Below, piece by piece: positions 1 to 6,203 of a stretch of 33,544 bases of DNA; position 1 is the stretch's first letter, and the number at the start of each line of letters is the position of its first letter. The notes below the pieces were generated by a model. That model was not told the origin of the DNA, did no database searches, and was given only the letters and a program-made list of their open reading frames with translations. The stretch lies in the IMG/VR virus record IMGVR_UViG_3300046810_000239, positions 1 through 33,544 of that record. One strand, given 5' to 3'. A program made the translations under genes and the position numbers. This stretch comes from a virus.

Positions 1-1094
1 AACATCTGAACGCTATGACCGAGCTGAGTGGCAATAAACGCAGGGTTCATCCCCGACATGAGGCACATGGTAGCGTAAGTGTGCCGGCAGTTGTATTGCC
101 GGCGGGCGCGAATGCCCAAATGGGTCAGTGCCGCCTGGAAGTGCTTGTCGGTCACACTGGACTGTTGGATGAACTCGAAGTTCTTGGTCGGTGGGAACAC
201 AAATGGCGACGCCTCCTGCTTACGACGCTTCTGCAACGTGCGTTGCTGGGCCTCGCGCTCGGCTTCCTCGATGGCGTGCAACGCGCGACTGTTGAGCATG
301 ACCTGCCGGTCGTTGCGGGTTTTGGTGCGCTCCTCGATCTTGTAGTCCGCGACGATCCGACACACGTTGACCAGGCGCTGCTCCTTGTCGACTTCTTCCC
401 AGCGAAGCGCCGCCATCTCACTGGGGCGCATGCCGGTATAAAAGGCGAACTCGAAGTACGCCGCGTAGATCCGCATCGAATGGGTCAGGGTCTTATAAAG
501 GTGGTCAATGATCGCGTCGGCCTCTGCCACCGTGAATGGGTCGATCGGCTTTCTGGTCCTCGCTGGTAATTCAATCGACTCGACCGGATTGCGATTGATC
601 AGCCCGTCTTTGACCGCAGTGCCGAACAGAGTGGTCAGCCGTTGGATGGCCGAGCGCTTCACGCCCGGCGAAGTCCATTCGATGTCGCCGACGATCTTGC
701 GCAGCATCACCGAGGTGATGCTGTCGATCGGTAGCAGCGCCAAATAGGGCATCCAGTACAGGTTAAGGGAGGCACGATAGTTCTTGCGGGTACCTGCCAC
801 TATCTCTCGGCTATTCAGCCACTCCTGGGCGTACTCCCCGAAACGGGAAGTCGCCGAGTAGCTGGCATAGGCGGAGTTGGGGAACAGCTCGGTATAGCGC
901 TGATCGTCGAGTACGCCATGTTTAATCAGGCTGGCTACGTTAGCGCGTAGATCGGCGGCAGCTTTAATCCCTTTCGGCGTTTGGGGATAGGGGAGGGTCT
1001 CGCAGCGGCGTTGCCCGTTCCAGGTGAAGCGAATGCGGACGGACTGTCCAGCAAATTCAACTCCGGTGGGCAATCCCATTGGCTTTCGAGCCAT
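1..1094 (-). CDS. int: Phage integrase, tyrosine recombinase (3' end cut by window edge)
   Basis: This site-specific recombinase inserts and excises the prophage. About 364 residues are visible from an ATG at 1094 (MARKPMGLPTG). The N-terminus resembles the Arm-DNA-binding type 2 domain (DUF3596) of Pseudomonas prophage integrases, with a basic start and the stretch GVEFAGQSVRIRFTWNG. A SAM-like core-binding domain follows at about residues 85-165, then the catalytic domain. Visible catalytic positions are Arg about 223 (TGMRPSE), the R-H-T-Y box with Arg about 337 (YNCRHTYATM; Tyr replaces the usual first His, as is common in this subfamily), and His about 360 (QLGHS). The nucleophilic Tyr must lie beyond the left edge. 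The gene is the last of the leftward operon and its start overlaps the excisionase-like gene by 160 bp. The attachment site is probably outside the window. Confidence 0.95.
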   Translation of the reverse strand, partial: MARKPMGLPTGVEFAGQSVRIRFTWNGQRRCETLPYPQTPKGIKAAADLRANVASLIKHGVLDDQRYTELFPNSAYASYSATSRFGEYAQEWLNSREIVAGTRKNYRASLNLYWMPYLALLPIDSITSVMLRKIVGDIEWTSPGVKRSAIQRLTTLFGTAVKDGLINRNPVESIELPARTRKPIDPFTVAEADAIIDHLYKTLTHSMRIYAAYFEFAFYTGMRPSEMAALRWEEVDKEQRLVNVCRIVADYKIEERTKTRNDRQVMLNSRALHAIEEAEREAQQRTLQKRRKQEASPFVFPPTKNFEFIQQSSVTDKHFQAALTHLGIRARRQYNCRHTYATMCLMSGMNPAFIATQLGHSVQM

Positions 1095-1411
1095 GCCTCG
1101 TATCTCCTGATGCTGTAATAAATGCGGCTATCGATGGTGTTCCAGACACCTTTGGGGATGACCCCTCTGGCGCGTTTACCCTGCAACGCTCGGCGGGTTG
1201 TGCCGACCAGTTCGGCCATCATATCTTCCGGAATCTTGTCGATCTGGTAAGTCTGGAGCGTCGATTCTGCGGCGGCATCGAAGTGCGTATATCCCAAGAA
1301 CGGCTGTGCTGGAGACCGTCCGTGAGCGATCAGTGACGCCTGGTGGCTCGCGGTGTCGTGCAGCATTTCGTGGTTGGTAAATACTTGGTTAGGTGCGCTG
1401 ATCCGATTCAT
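935..1411 (-). CDS. Excisionase-like winged-helix protein
   Basis: This 158-residue protein is probably the recombination directionality factor (Xis). Residues about 55-112 look like a small winged helix, PEDMMAELVGTTRRALQGKR followed by GVWNTIDSRIYYSIRRYEAWL. That matches the pattern 'helix-turn-helix, then gVW....dGrI...ir.YE.Wl' of phage excisionases that sit next to integrases. The reading frame runs 160 bp into int, so the last 50 or so residues, rich in Pro, Ser, Ala and Arg, are encoded inside the integrase gene and may be a loose tail. The start overlaps the upstream gene's stop by 4 bp (1408-1411). The Xis role is inferred from fold pattern and position. Confidence 0.7.
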   Translation of the reverse strand: MNRISAPNQVFTNHEMLHDTASHQASLIAHGRSPAQPFLGYTHFDAAAESTLQTYQIDKIPEDMMAELVGTTRRALQGKRARGVIPKGVWNTIDSRIYYSIRRYEAWLESQWDCPPELNLLDSPSAFASPGTGNAAARPSPIPKRRKGLKLPPIYALT

Positions 1412-1824
1412 GCGACCTCCTGTGATGCCGGTTCCAGTAGTACGGCCATAGCCAGGGCTTGCTCGCGAAGAGTAATGGAGTCACGTTCGAGCTTTTTTCC
1501 GGTGCGGAAGGCGCTGAATGTCTCAGCGGCGACCCTCAGTTTCTCAGCGATGGCGAGCAGGATTTGACGTTCTGGTTCGCCTAGTTTTGAAGCGGCCATT
1601 GCACGCTCGTAGTGGGCGTAGAGTTGCTTGTAATGACCTCTCGCTTGTTCGAGCGAGAGCTCAAGGCTTTGAATCGCTTGTGAGTTGTCGGACTGTTGGA
1701 TGGCTTTACCTTCGTCAATACCCTCAACGCGGCCATCATTCCGGCCACCTCGATAGCCTGTCCAGTAGAGAAGGGCAACTGCAATGATGAGGACGATCAG
1801 AGCGCAAATTTGAATTGTGGTCAT
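1408..1824 (-). CDS. Small membrane-anchored hypothetical phage protein
   Basis: I do not recognise this 138-residue protein. Residues about 5-24 (ICALIVLIIAVALLYWTGYR) form one hydrophobic segment followed by basic residues, so it is probably a single-pass inner-membrane protein with most of the chain in the cytoplasm. Residues about 45-115 are rich in Gln, Glu, Leu and Ala and look like a coiled coil. GAGGT lies 9 bases before the ATG as the ribosome binding site. It follows the DUF2303 gene in the leftward operon, separated by the 1846-1883 hairpin. Transmembrane plus coiled-coil proteins occur in superinfection-exclusion systems, but nothing here proves such a role. Confidence 0.75.
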   Translation of the reverse strand: MTTIQICALIVLIIAVALLYWTGYRGGRNDGRVEGIDEGKAIQQSDNSQAIQSLELSLEQARGHYKQLYAHYERAMAASKLGEPERQILLAIAEKLRVAAETFSAFRTGKKLERDSITLREQALAMAVLLEPASQEVA

Positions 1825-1845
1825 GTGCTGTGTACCTCGGTAAAA

Positions 1846-1883
1846 CCCACCGCCGGGATTCTTGGTGAGAGGCGGGCGGTGGG
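1846..1883 (-). ncRNA. RNA hairpin with CCTCTCACCA loop (copy L1)
   Basis: Read in the direction of the leftward transcript, CCCACCGCC (1875-1883) pairs perfectly over 9 bp with GGCGGTGGG (1846-1854). The loop holds CCTCTCACCA (1863-1872) followed by AGAAT. It lies between the DUF2303 gene and the small membrane-protein gene. It is one of five hairpins in the window with the same loop and unrelated stems. There is no T-run after it, so it is not a simple terminator. Confidence 0.7.
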
Positions 1884-1901
1884 GTGTTGTTTGGGGTTGA
1901 G

Positions 1902-2723
1902 TTACAGGGTGGCTTCGTACAGTGGTACGTCCCCGATTGCGCTTTGGATCTTCTGGCGAACGGCGTTGTAGGCCTCTTCAAGCACCTTGTCCGGGCGCAC
2001 CAGCTCGAACCACATTTGCAGGCGGCCTTCCAGAATGCGATAGCGGAAGCGGGCCGGGACGCAGAACGCGTCGCCACCAAGGAACGGTTTCACGGCAATG
2101 AAGAATTGTTCGGGGATACGCAGTTGGCCTGCTTCGCCGGCACGACCGTCGATTTCTTCGTTGTAGGTCAGTTGCACCTGCCCGTTATCGAGGCGGGTAC
2201 CTTGGCGAAAGGTGATGTTTTTCTTGGCTTCCAGGGTTCGGCTGATTTCCAGCATGTCGGCAGGGCTAGGGTCGTTCACTTCGTTTGCGCGCTGGGTGAT
2301 GTCCCTGACGTTCTCTTCGATGAACTCGGCGAACGTTGCTTGATCCATGCGCTTGCGGTCGTTCTCTTTCCAGCGGCCCCATTCGATGCTGGTAGGGCAA
2401 CGGTACGTGGCCACGTGTTCGCGCCAGGCGGGGGCAGTTGGCTGGTGGTAATCGATAACCGCCAAAAAGGTCCGGCCTTCGGGGCCGTTGCAAAACACTG
2501 CAGTTGCGGCATCGGCGAAGCGGTTCACGTATGCGATGAAGGACTCGGCATCAAGCACAGTGAGTTTCTGGCGCGTGCGAGTGGGGTTTGGCAACAGGTG
2601 TTCGAGGTCTTTGATGCTCACGCTGTCTGGTAGCAGTGCAATTGGCGCCAACAGCCCTGGGTGATCGATCGGCTTGCCGATTGCCTGGGCAAGGGTTACC
2701 AGTTCTTGAATCGCTTGTCGCAT
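1902..2723 (-). CDS. DUF2303 family phage protein
   Basis: This 273-residue protein is close to the usual length of the DUF2303 (YfdQ-like) family, found in early operons of Pseudomonas and enterobacterial prophages and of unknown biochemical role. Recognised features are the start MRQAIQELVTLAQ, a central stretch with FLAVIDYHQP, and WREHVATYRCPTSIEW about residues 105-125. The later part holds GELR/LTYNEEI-type strands and ends in an RYRILEGRLQMWFELVRP segment. GGAG lies 8 bases before the ATG. It lies downstream of the 114-residue gene, with a motif-bearing but apparently stemless CCTCTCACCA site between them. The family is recognised from memory of its sequence pattern. Confidence 0.85.
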   Translation of the reverse strand: MRQAIQELVTLAQAIGKPIDHPGLLAPIALLPDSVSIKDLEHLLPNPTRTRQKLTVLDAESFIAYVNRFADAATAVFCNGPEGRTFLAVIDYHQPTAPAWREHVATYRCPTSIEWGRWKENDRKRMDQATFAEFIEENVRDITQRANEVNDPSPADMLEISRTLEAKKNITFRQGTRLDNGQVQLTYNEEIDGRAGEAGQLRIPEQFFIAVKPFLGGDAFCVPARFRYRILEGRLQMWFELVRPDKVLEEAYNAVRQKIQSAIGDVPLYEATL

Positions 2724-2748
2724 TGGATGTGCTCCATTGGTGATGCTG

Positions 2749-2758
2749 TGGTGAGAGG
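2749..2758 (-). other. CCTCTCACCA motif without a clear stem (copy L2)
   Basis: The ten-base motif CCTCTCACCA occurs in sense orientation in the leader between the 114-residue gene and the DUF2303 gene, about 25 bases upstream of the DUF2303 start codon. I found no convincing flanking inverted repeat, unlike the other copies. It may be a degenerate hairpin. Confidence 0.5.
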
Positions 2759-2773
2759 TTTTGAAGTCAGAAG

Positions 2774-3118
2774 TTACTGACTGACGTGGCGCAATTTGTC
2801 GGGCGCGTGTTCTTCGCTGACGGTGCGCAGCGGCAGGTCTTGTTGCCGTGGGTCGCGGCGGGTCAGGTTGCCTTCTGGCGTCAGGAAGAACAGCGATGTG
2901 CCGCGAGACAAGATCGGTTCTTTCGCTTTGACGTCGGCCTTGATGGTCATCTGGCCGCTGCCGTCAGGCTTGTAAATCAGCTTAATGTTCAGCTCTCCGC
3001 CCTTGCCGGTCTGGCGGATAGCATCGATAAGGCTGTGTTGGGTTTCGCTGAGTTCATCAAGTAAGCCTCCGGCCTCAATGTCCCGTAGCGTGTCTATGAA
3101 GGGACGTGCTTTGCTCAT
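2774..3118 (-). CDS. Hypothetical phage protein, 114 aa
   Basis: The product is not recognised with certainty. I chose the ATG at 3118 (MSKARPFIDTLRDIEAGG) because TGAGG lies about 8 bases before it; a frame extending 40 codons further upstream has no such support. The N-terminal half (residues 1-45) is helical and acidic (LLDELSETQHSLIDAIRQTG). It is followed by a beta-rich part with GELNIKLIYKPDGSGQMTIK and TSLFFLTPEGNLTRRDP. It sits between the PrtN-like gene and the DUF2303 gene. Small early genes of this type are common in Pseudomonas prophages next to DUF2303, but no function is known to me. Confidence 0.75.
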   Translation of the reverse strand: MSKARPFIDTLRDIEAGGLLDELSETQHSLIDAIRQTGKGGELNIKLIYKPDGSGQMTIKADVKAKEPILSRGTSLFFLTPEGNLTRRDPRQQDLPLRTVSEEHAPDKLRHVSQ

Positions 3119-3176
3119 ATGCTGTGCCTCAATGAGTGGATGTTGTTTACCCCTGGACGGCAGGGGCGCCGTTGAA

Positions 3177-3422
3177 TCAGGCTGCTGTCTTCGTTGCTTG
3201 AGAATCGAGGTAGGCGGCCAGGTCGTGCAGATAAACAACCGCTGTGCCTTTATTTCCTGCTCCGCCTAGGCGGGTCACTTTCAATTGAATTCGCCCAGCG
3301 CTGATGCGGCGTAGTAGGTAGCGGTCGCTAGATATGTGAGAGAAGTAACGCTCACGGATGGCTGATAGCGTTGGGCATGGTGTCGCCCATTCCTTTCGCA
3401 ATTGGTCAATGGTGTTGCTCAC
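3177..3422 (-). CDS. prtN: PrtN-family transcriptional activator (pyocin activator homologue)
   Basis: This 81-residue protein matches the pyocin activator PrtN family. It has the characteristic core ERYFSHISSDRYLLRRISAG at about residues 23-42, then a strand with QLKVTRLGG and the C-terminal VVYLHDLAAYLDSQ helix. In P. aeruginosa, PrtN activates pyocin genes by binding P-box repeats, and the LexA-like repressor PrtR keeps prtN off. Translation starts at a GTG (3422) that overlaps the stop of the upstream gene by 4 bp, with GGAGG 7 bases before it. It is in the leftward operon under the CI-controlled PL promoter, so induction should switch it on. A P-box-like repeat lies at 10570-10617 before the late region, a likely target. 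Confidence 0.85.
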   Translation of the reverse strand: MSNTIDQLRKEWATPCPTLSAIRERYFSHISSDRYLLRRISAGRIQLKVTRLGGAGNKGTAVVYLHDLAAYLDSQATKTAA

Positions 3423-3802
3423 GCAGCGTCCTCCCCGAGCCCCTCCGATGGGGGCAGCAACTTGAGCCGAATCAGTTCAGCGAGGCTTTCTTTGCTTTTG
3501 CCCATGCCTGCAGCGCAGATTTGGCCCTTTACATCAGCGACCACGGCGCCGAATGGATACTCGGGCGAGTTGGTCGGGGTGACATAGGCCACTTGGCCTT
3601 CTTGAATCACGTCGTTGACGCAGCGAAATACCTCGGCCAGTTCCACTGTGCGGAAAGGCATGCTGTCCAGCAGGTCAATGGCTTCGCTGGCGGCGCCGAT
3701 CAGTGTGGCGCGGCTAACCACGCCCGGGCTGCCCAGGTAGATGGGGATCAGCCTCAGGGCGCCGAGGGCTTGTGTGTAGGCATTGAAGTAGTTGGTTTTC
3801 AT
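3419..3802 (-). CDS. Hypothetical phage protein, 127 aa
   Basis: I do not recognise a function. The start ATG at 3802 overlaps the previous gene's stop (ATGA), and its own stop overlaps the GTG of the PrtN-like gene, so translation of the three is probably coupled. Residues 1-60 are mostly helical (GVVSRATLIGAASEAIDLLD). A middle portion with VAYVTPTNSPEYPFGAVVAD looks beta-rich, and the C-terminus is charged (SKESLAELIRLKLLPP). No transmembrane segment or signal peptide is apparent. Confidence 0.8.
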   Translation of the reverse strand: MKTNYFNAYTQALGALRLIPIYLGSPGVVSRATLIGAASEAIDLLDSMPFRTVELAEVFRCVNDVIQEGQVAYVTPTNSPEYPFGAVVADVKGQICAAGMGKSKESLAELIRLKLLPPSEGLGEDAA

Positions 3803-4074
3803 GCGGCTGCGTCCTTGTGCGTGATGGTGACGCCCAGCTTCTTAGCCAGCCATTGCACGCCGGCCTCGGTGACCATCACTACTGCGTAGTGCTTGTAGCG
3901 GTTGGTGGTTCCGATCTGGACGCTGCGCGGGTCTGAAAACAGATTGCCGCCACCACGGTGGTGGCTGGCCAAGTCGCCGCTTTGCGTCAGCACATGGAGC
4001 GCACGCAGTTGCTCGCGGAATTTCCGGGGTTTGAGTCCGAGCACTGCGGCAGTTTCGTCCAGGGTGCGGTTCAT
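3799..4074 (-). CDS. KilAC-like winged-helix protein (possible antirepressor)
   Basis: This 91-residue protein begins at ATG 4074 (MNRTLDETAAVLGLKPRKFR). A longer frame upstream overlaps the kinase gene and lacks support. It has the layout of the KilAC domain found at the C-terminus of phage antirepressors: a helix-turn-helix start (DETAAVLGLKPRKFREQLRA), a strand pair around HRGGGNLFSDPRSV, and the ending VTEAGVQWLAKKLGV, which is typical of the family's 'T..G..wl...l' close. Only this DNA-binding half is present. Whether it acts as an antirepressor or a transcription regulator cannot be told from the sequence. Confidence 0.65.
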   Translation of the reverse strand: MNRTLDETAAVLGLKPRKFREQLRALHVLTQSGDLASHHRGGGNLFSDPRSVQIGTTNRYKHYAVVMVTEAGVQWLAKKLGVTITHKDAAA

Positions 4075-4084
4075 GGCGCTGTCC

Positions 4085-4651
4085 TCAGGCGACTGCTGCA
4101 CGGACGTGCAGCGTGTCCACGATGTCATCGACGTTCGTGAACAATTCATCGAAGGAGCCATCGTTTGTCAGCCGCAAATCGCCAGGAGCAACCTGGATTC
4201 CGTTTTCGCTGCTGTGCGGTTTTACGGGGGTTGCCACCACGCGATCCATGTGAAGTACGACGCCGCCGCGCTTTCGGATGAAGTCTGCTTCGTTGTTGAA
4301 CCGAATGTCGCTGACGACGAAGCCGCGTGCGGTGTCGTGGGTGCGTGCCAGTAGGTCGAGGTTCTGCGCGGCCAATAGCAGCCATAGTTCAGGGTGCACG
4401 CTGTTGCGGCCCCACTCGGTACCCAGGGACTGCATCAGCTCGCGAGGTGAGCGTCCCAACCATGGCAATGCTTGTTCCTTTTGCTCGCATTCGAAGTCGC
4501 ACGGGCTCAGGTTGAGGATGTGCATTAGGCCGTCACGCAACGGATCAGCGAACGCGTAGGACTGGAATCCGTGATTGTTAACCAGGTGTTGTGCCGCCGT
4601 GTCTTTGCCCGAGCGAGCCCGCCCGGTAAGGCCGATTAGAAGTGTCGTCAT
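4085..4651 (-). CDS. Deoxynucleoside monophosphate kinase-like protein
   Basis: This 188-residue P-loop kinase resembles phage deoxynucleotide monophosphate kinases (T4 gp1 type), which raise dNTP supply for phage replication. The Walker A motif is GRARSGKDT at residues 10-18. The phage-family stretch FADPLRDGLMHILNL follows at about 35-49. Residues 67-80 hold the SPRELMQSLGTEWGR segment typical of this family's substrate region, and FVVSDIRFNNEADFI at about 110-124 is the usual 'D-x-R-f-x-nE' motif. Its start overlaps the stop of the upstream 64-residue gene (ATGA at 4648-4651). Confidence 0.85.
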   Translation of the reverse strand: MTTLLIGLTGRARSGKDTAAQHLVNNHGFQSYAFADPLRDGLMHILNLSPCDFECEQKEQALPWLGRSPRELMQSLGTEWGRNSVHPELWLLLAAQNLDLLARTHDTARGFVVSDIRFNNEADFIRKRGGVVLHMDRVVATPVKPHSSENGIQVAPGDLRLTNDGSFDELFTNVDDIVDTLHVRAAVA

Positions 4652-4842
4652 GCTGCGTCACCCTCGAACGTCGAGAAGGCTGCGGCATTGGTGAGGGCTT
4701 GGATGGCCTCGGTATGACCTTTGGTGGTGATCACCAGCAGGCCGGTGCGGCGCTGGATGGCTTCTACTGCTGCGCGGCTACTGCATGCCGTTGGGTGCAG
4801 GTAGACCGGGCAGCGGGTGTCGTTGTGCTGTGTGGTTTGCAT
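4648..4842 (-). CDS. Small hypothetical protein, first gene of leftward operon
   Basis: This 64-residue protein is not recognised. The ATG at 4842 directly follows the 3' arm of the hairpin at 4843-4876, which forms the 5' end of the predicted PL transcript, so no usual spaced Shine-Dalgarno site is present. The composition is ordinary and soluble (AAVEAIQRRTGLLVITTKGH near the middle). Its position right after PL and the ATGA overlap with the kinase gene support it as a real gene. The unusual leader may control its translation. Confidence 0.65.
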   Translation of the reverse strand: MQTTQHNDTRCPVYLHPTACSSRAAVEAIQRRTGLLVITTKGHTEAIQALTNAAAFSTFEGDAA

Positions 4843-4876
4843 GGCTCGTACTCTTTGGTGAGAGGTTTACGGAGCC
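4843..4876 (-). ncRNA. RNA hairpin with CCTCTCACCA loop at the 5' end of the PL transcript (copy L3)
   Basis: In transcript sense, GGCTC-C-GTA (4868-4876) pairs with TAC-GAGCC (4843-4850) over 8 bp with one bulged C. The loop displays CCTCTCACCA (4856-4865) followed by AAGAG. The predicted PL start point falls at about 4871-4876, so the RNA would begin with this hairpin and the AUG of the first gene follows at once. In location it resembles the put RNA elements of phage HK022. Confidence 0.7.
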
Positions 4877-4877
4877 A

Positions 4878-4906
4878 AAATTAGTATCACTGATAAAATA
4901 AGTCAA
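4878..4906 (-). promoter_or_regulatory. Leftward early promoter PL
   Basis: On the minus strand, TTGACT (-35, 4901-4906) is followed after exactly 17 bases by TAATTT (-10, 4878-4883). It points at the leftward operon starting at 4842. One AGTGATACT site covers the end of the spacer and the first -10 base, and another lies just upstream of the -35, as expected for a repressor-controlled promoter. Confidence 0.75.
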
Positions 4907-4916
4907 CAGTGATACT
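4883..4916. promoter_or_regulatory. CI/Cro operator pair OL (inverted repeat)
   Basis: AGTATCACTG (4883-4892) and CAGTGATACT (4907-4916) form a perfect 10-bp inverted repeat with a 14-bp gap. Each arm also contains its own small palindrome, AGT-N3-ACT. The arms flank and overlap PL. Related sites occur at 5781-5789 (AGTAACACT) in PR and at 5724-5732 (AGTGGCGCT on the minus strand) in the repressor promoter. Binding by CI or Cro is inferred. Confidence 0.65.
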
Positions 4917-4945
4917 TATATTTACTGATTGATTTCCAATTTGCA

Positions 4946-4970
4946 CAAAAAAGCCCGCTTGTGCGGGCTT
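4946..4970 (-). terminator. Rho-independent terminator of the repressor gene
   Basis: AAGCCCGC (4951-4958) and GCGGGCTT (4963-4970) form an 8-bp stem with a TTGT loop. Read leftward, it is followed by a run of T (4946-4952). It lies 13 bases after the repressor stop codon and separates repressor transcription from PL. Confidence 0.85.
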
Positions 4971-4982
4971 CGGTAATGGGAT

Positions 4983-5708
4983 TCAAAGGTCGACAATTTT
5001 CCGTCTAGCTCTGCCGCAAATTGACCACTCTTCATTCATCCGGATTATTCGATCGGGCCAGTCAGGGTTGGTCGCGTAAAGGTAAAATTCGGTGCCTTCC
5101 TGTCGGAGTTGCTTAAGAGTGACAGCTTCGTCCCTATAGCGCTTCGCGACTACGACATCACCCGAATTCCATTGCATGTCGGGGTCGATTACCACTTTGT
5201 CACCAGGCTTGAAGTCTGGCTCCATACTAAATCCTTCGACGCGAAGGATGAATGCTCGTGGACCTGCAGGGCCGCCAGCTTCTACCCAGTCGTCTGCATC
5301 TTCAGGTTGAAAGTTTTCAACCGCTTCACAAAAAGCGCCTGCTTTTACGTAACCAATCACGGGCAGTAATCTCCCCGCTGACCCCATATCCGTCGTGTTT
5401 TGTACCTTCGGCTCGTATTTGCCCAATGATTCAGCAACGCCGCCTTGGCTAGTTGAAATCGTCTCGACCAACCGAGGGCTGACAGCTTCTGGAGGGAAGT
5501 TCAATGCCCGGCTCAGGCTCATTAGAGCGGATATGTTCAGCGGTATTTTTCCTGTCATGTACTGACTAACCACACTTTGGCTGGCCCAGCCGCATTCGTG
5601 CGCGACCTTTTCCTGATTCAGGGAGGGGTCGGCCGATTTTCGGGCCTTGTAGATCGCCTTGAGACGCGCTGCTTCTTCAGCAGAATGTGTATTTTTTTCG
5701 CTAGTCAT
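4983..5708 (-). CDS. cI: CI-type repressor, helix-turn-helix plus S24 (LexA-like) peptidase
   Basis: The product maintains lysogeny and is cleaved after DNA damage. With the start at ATG 5708 (MTSEKNTHSAEE) it is 241 residues. A helix-turn-helix lies at residues about 30-62 (NQEKVAHECGWASQSVVSQY). The S24 peptidase domain spans about 115-238, with the Ala123-Gly124 cleavage site in VKAGAF, nucleophile Ser161 in EGFSMEPDF and Lys199 in VTLKQL. A frame 34 codons longer would run through the operator region and is unlikely. No Shine-Dalgarno sequence precedes the ATG, and the predicted promoter puts the RNA start within a few bases of it, so the message may be nearly leaderless, like the lambda cI message. 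The domain layout is that of PrtR. Confidence 0.92.
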   Translation of the reverse strand: MTSEKNTHSAEEAARLKAIYKARKSADPSLNQEKVAHECGWASQSVVSQYMTGKIPLNISALMSLSRALNFPPEAVSPRLVETISTSQGGVAESLGKYEPKVQNTTDMGSAGRLLPVIGYVKAGAFCEAVENFQPEDADDWVEAGGPAGPRAFILRVEGFSMEPDFKPGDKVVIDPDMQWNSGDVVVAKRYRDEAVTLKQLRQEGTEFYLYATNPDWPDRIIRMNEEWSICGRARRKIVDL

Positions 5709-5715
5709 GGCAGGA

Positions 5716-5744
5716 AATATATTAGCGCCACTTATTCCTAGCAA
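5716..5744 (-). promoter_or_regulatory. Repressor maintenance promoter (PRM-like)
   Basis: On the minus strand, TTGCTA (-35, 5739-5744) is followed after 17 bases by TATATT (-10, 5716-5721). The ATG of the repressor comes only 7 bases after the -10. An operator-like AGTGGCGCT (5724-5732) lies in the spacer, which would allow the repressor to regulate itself. Confidence 0.65.
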
Positions 5745-5765
5745 AGAGTATTGCTTATATTTTTC

Positions 5766-5794
5766 TTGCCTGAAAATAGAAGTAACACTAATAT
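5766..5794 (+). promoter_or_regulatory. Rightward early promoter PR with operator
   Basis: TTGCCT (5766-5771), a 17-base spacer and TAATAT (5789-5794) point at the cro gene. The operator-like AGTAACACT (5781-5789) covers spacer positions 10-17 and the first -10 base. That is exactly the register of AGTGATACT in PL, which supports both promoter calls. Confidence 0.7.
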
Positions 5795-5823
5795 TCATCT
5801 GAACGCCCATCGAGGAAAAAGGG

Positions 5824-6024
5824 ATGGAAACTGAATTTGGAGTTCCCTTGAGGGACTTCGCAAAAGGGCGAAGTCAGCCAGAGCTGGCGGAGCTGCTCGG
5901 CGTCACTCAAAGCGCAGTGTCACAAATGCTCCATTCGACACGAGACATTCGGGTTCGAAGCGAGGGGCTGAACAAATATGTAGCGTTCGAGATACGGCCA
6001 ATAGGCAGTCGTCGGAAGCAATAG
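5824..6024 (+). CDS. cro: Cro-like repressor
   Basis: This 66-residue helix-turn-helix protein is divergent from the repressor and directly after PR. The DNA-binding motif is at residues about 16-37 (SQPELAELLGVTQSAVSQML), with the Cro-family ending YVAFEIRPIGSRRKQ. Its length matches Cro proteins of Pseudomonas phages. GAGGA lies 8 bases before the ATG. Its expected role is to turn down repressor and early transcription in lytic growth by binding the same operators. Confidence 0.85.
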   Translation: METEFGVPLRDFAKGRSQPELAELLGVTQSAVSQMLHSTRDIRVRSEGLNKYVAFEIRPIGSRRKQ

Positions 6025-6038
6025 ATTGAAAGGATGCC

Positions 6039-6074
6039 GGGCTGGGGCCTCTCACCATAAGAATCCCCCAGCCC
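6039..6074 (+). ncRNA. RNA hairpin with CCTCTCACCA loop (copy R1)
   Basis: GGGCTGGGG (6039-6047) pairs perfectly over 9 bp with CCCCAGCCC (6066-6074). The loop is CCTCTCACCA (6048-6057) followed by TAAGAATC. It lies 15 bases after the cro stop codon. Confidence 0.7.
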
Positions 6075-6118
6075 AGCGGTGGCGATACGCAGCACACACC
6101 GTAACGCCACATGAAACA

Positions 6119-6155
6119 CCGGCCTGAACCTCTCACCAAAGAAACTCAAGGCCGG
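6119..6155 (+). ncRNA. RNA hairpin with CCTCTCACCA loop (copy R2)
   Basis: CCGGCC (6119-6124) pairs with GGCCGG (6150-6155), and TGA/TCA extends the stem after one bulged base. The loop carries CCTCTCACCA (6129-6138) followed by AAGAAA. Confidence 0.65.
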
Positions 6156-6203
6156 AAGTAACGAGCTACACAAGGTACATGCAAGTCGCTACATAGCGCG
6201 TCG

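Noticed and set aside
1884-2633. 249-codon plus-strand frame opposite the DUF2303 gene
   Set aside because: It is rich in Val, Phe, Ala and His with no recognisable domain. The opposite strand has a known family.
5709-5810. Upstream extension of the repressor to a start at 5810
   Set aside because: It would translate through PR and the operators. The family start and the promoter fit the ATG at 5708.
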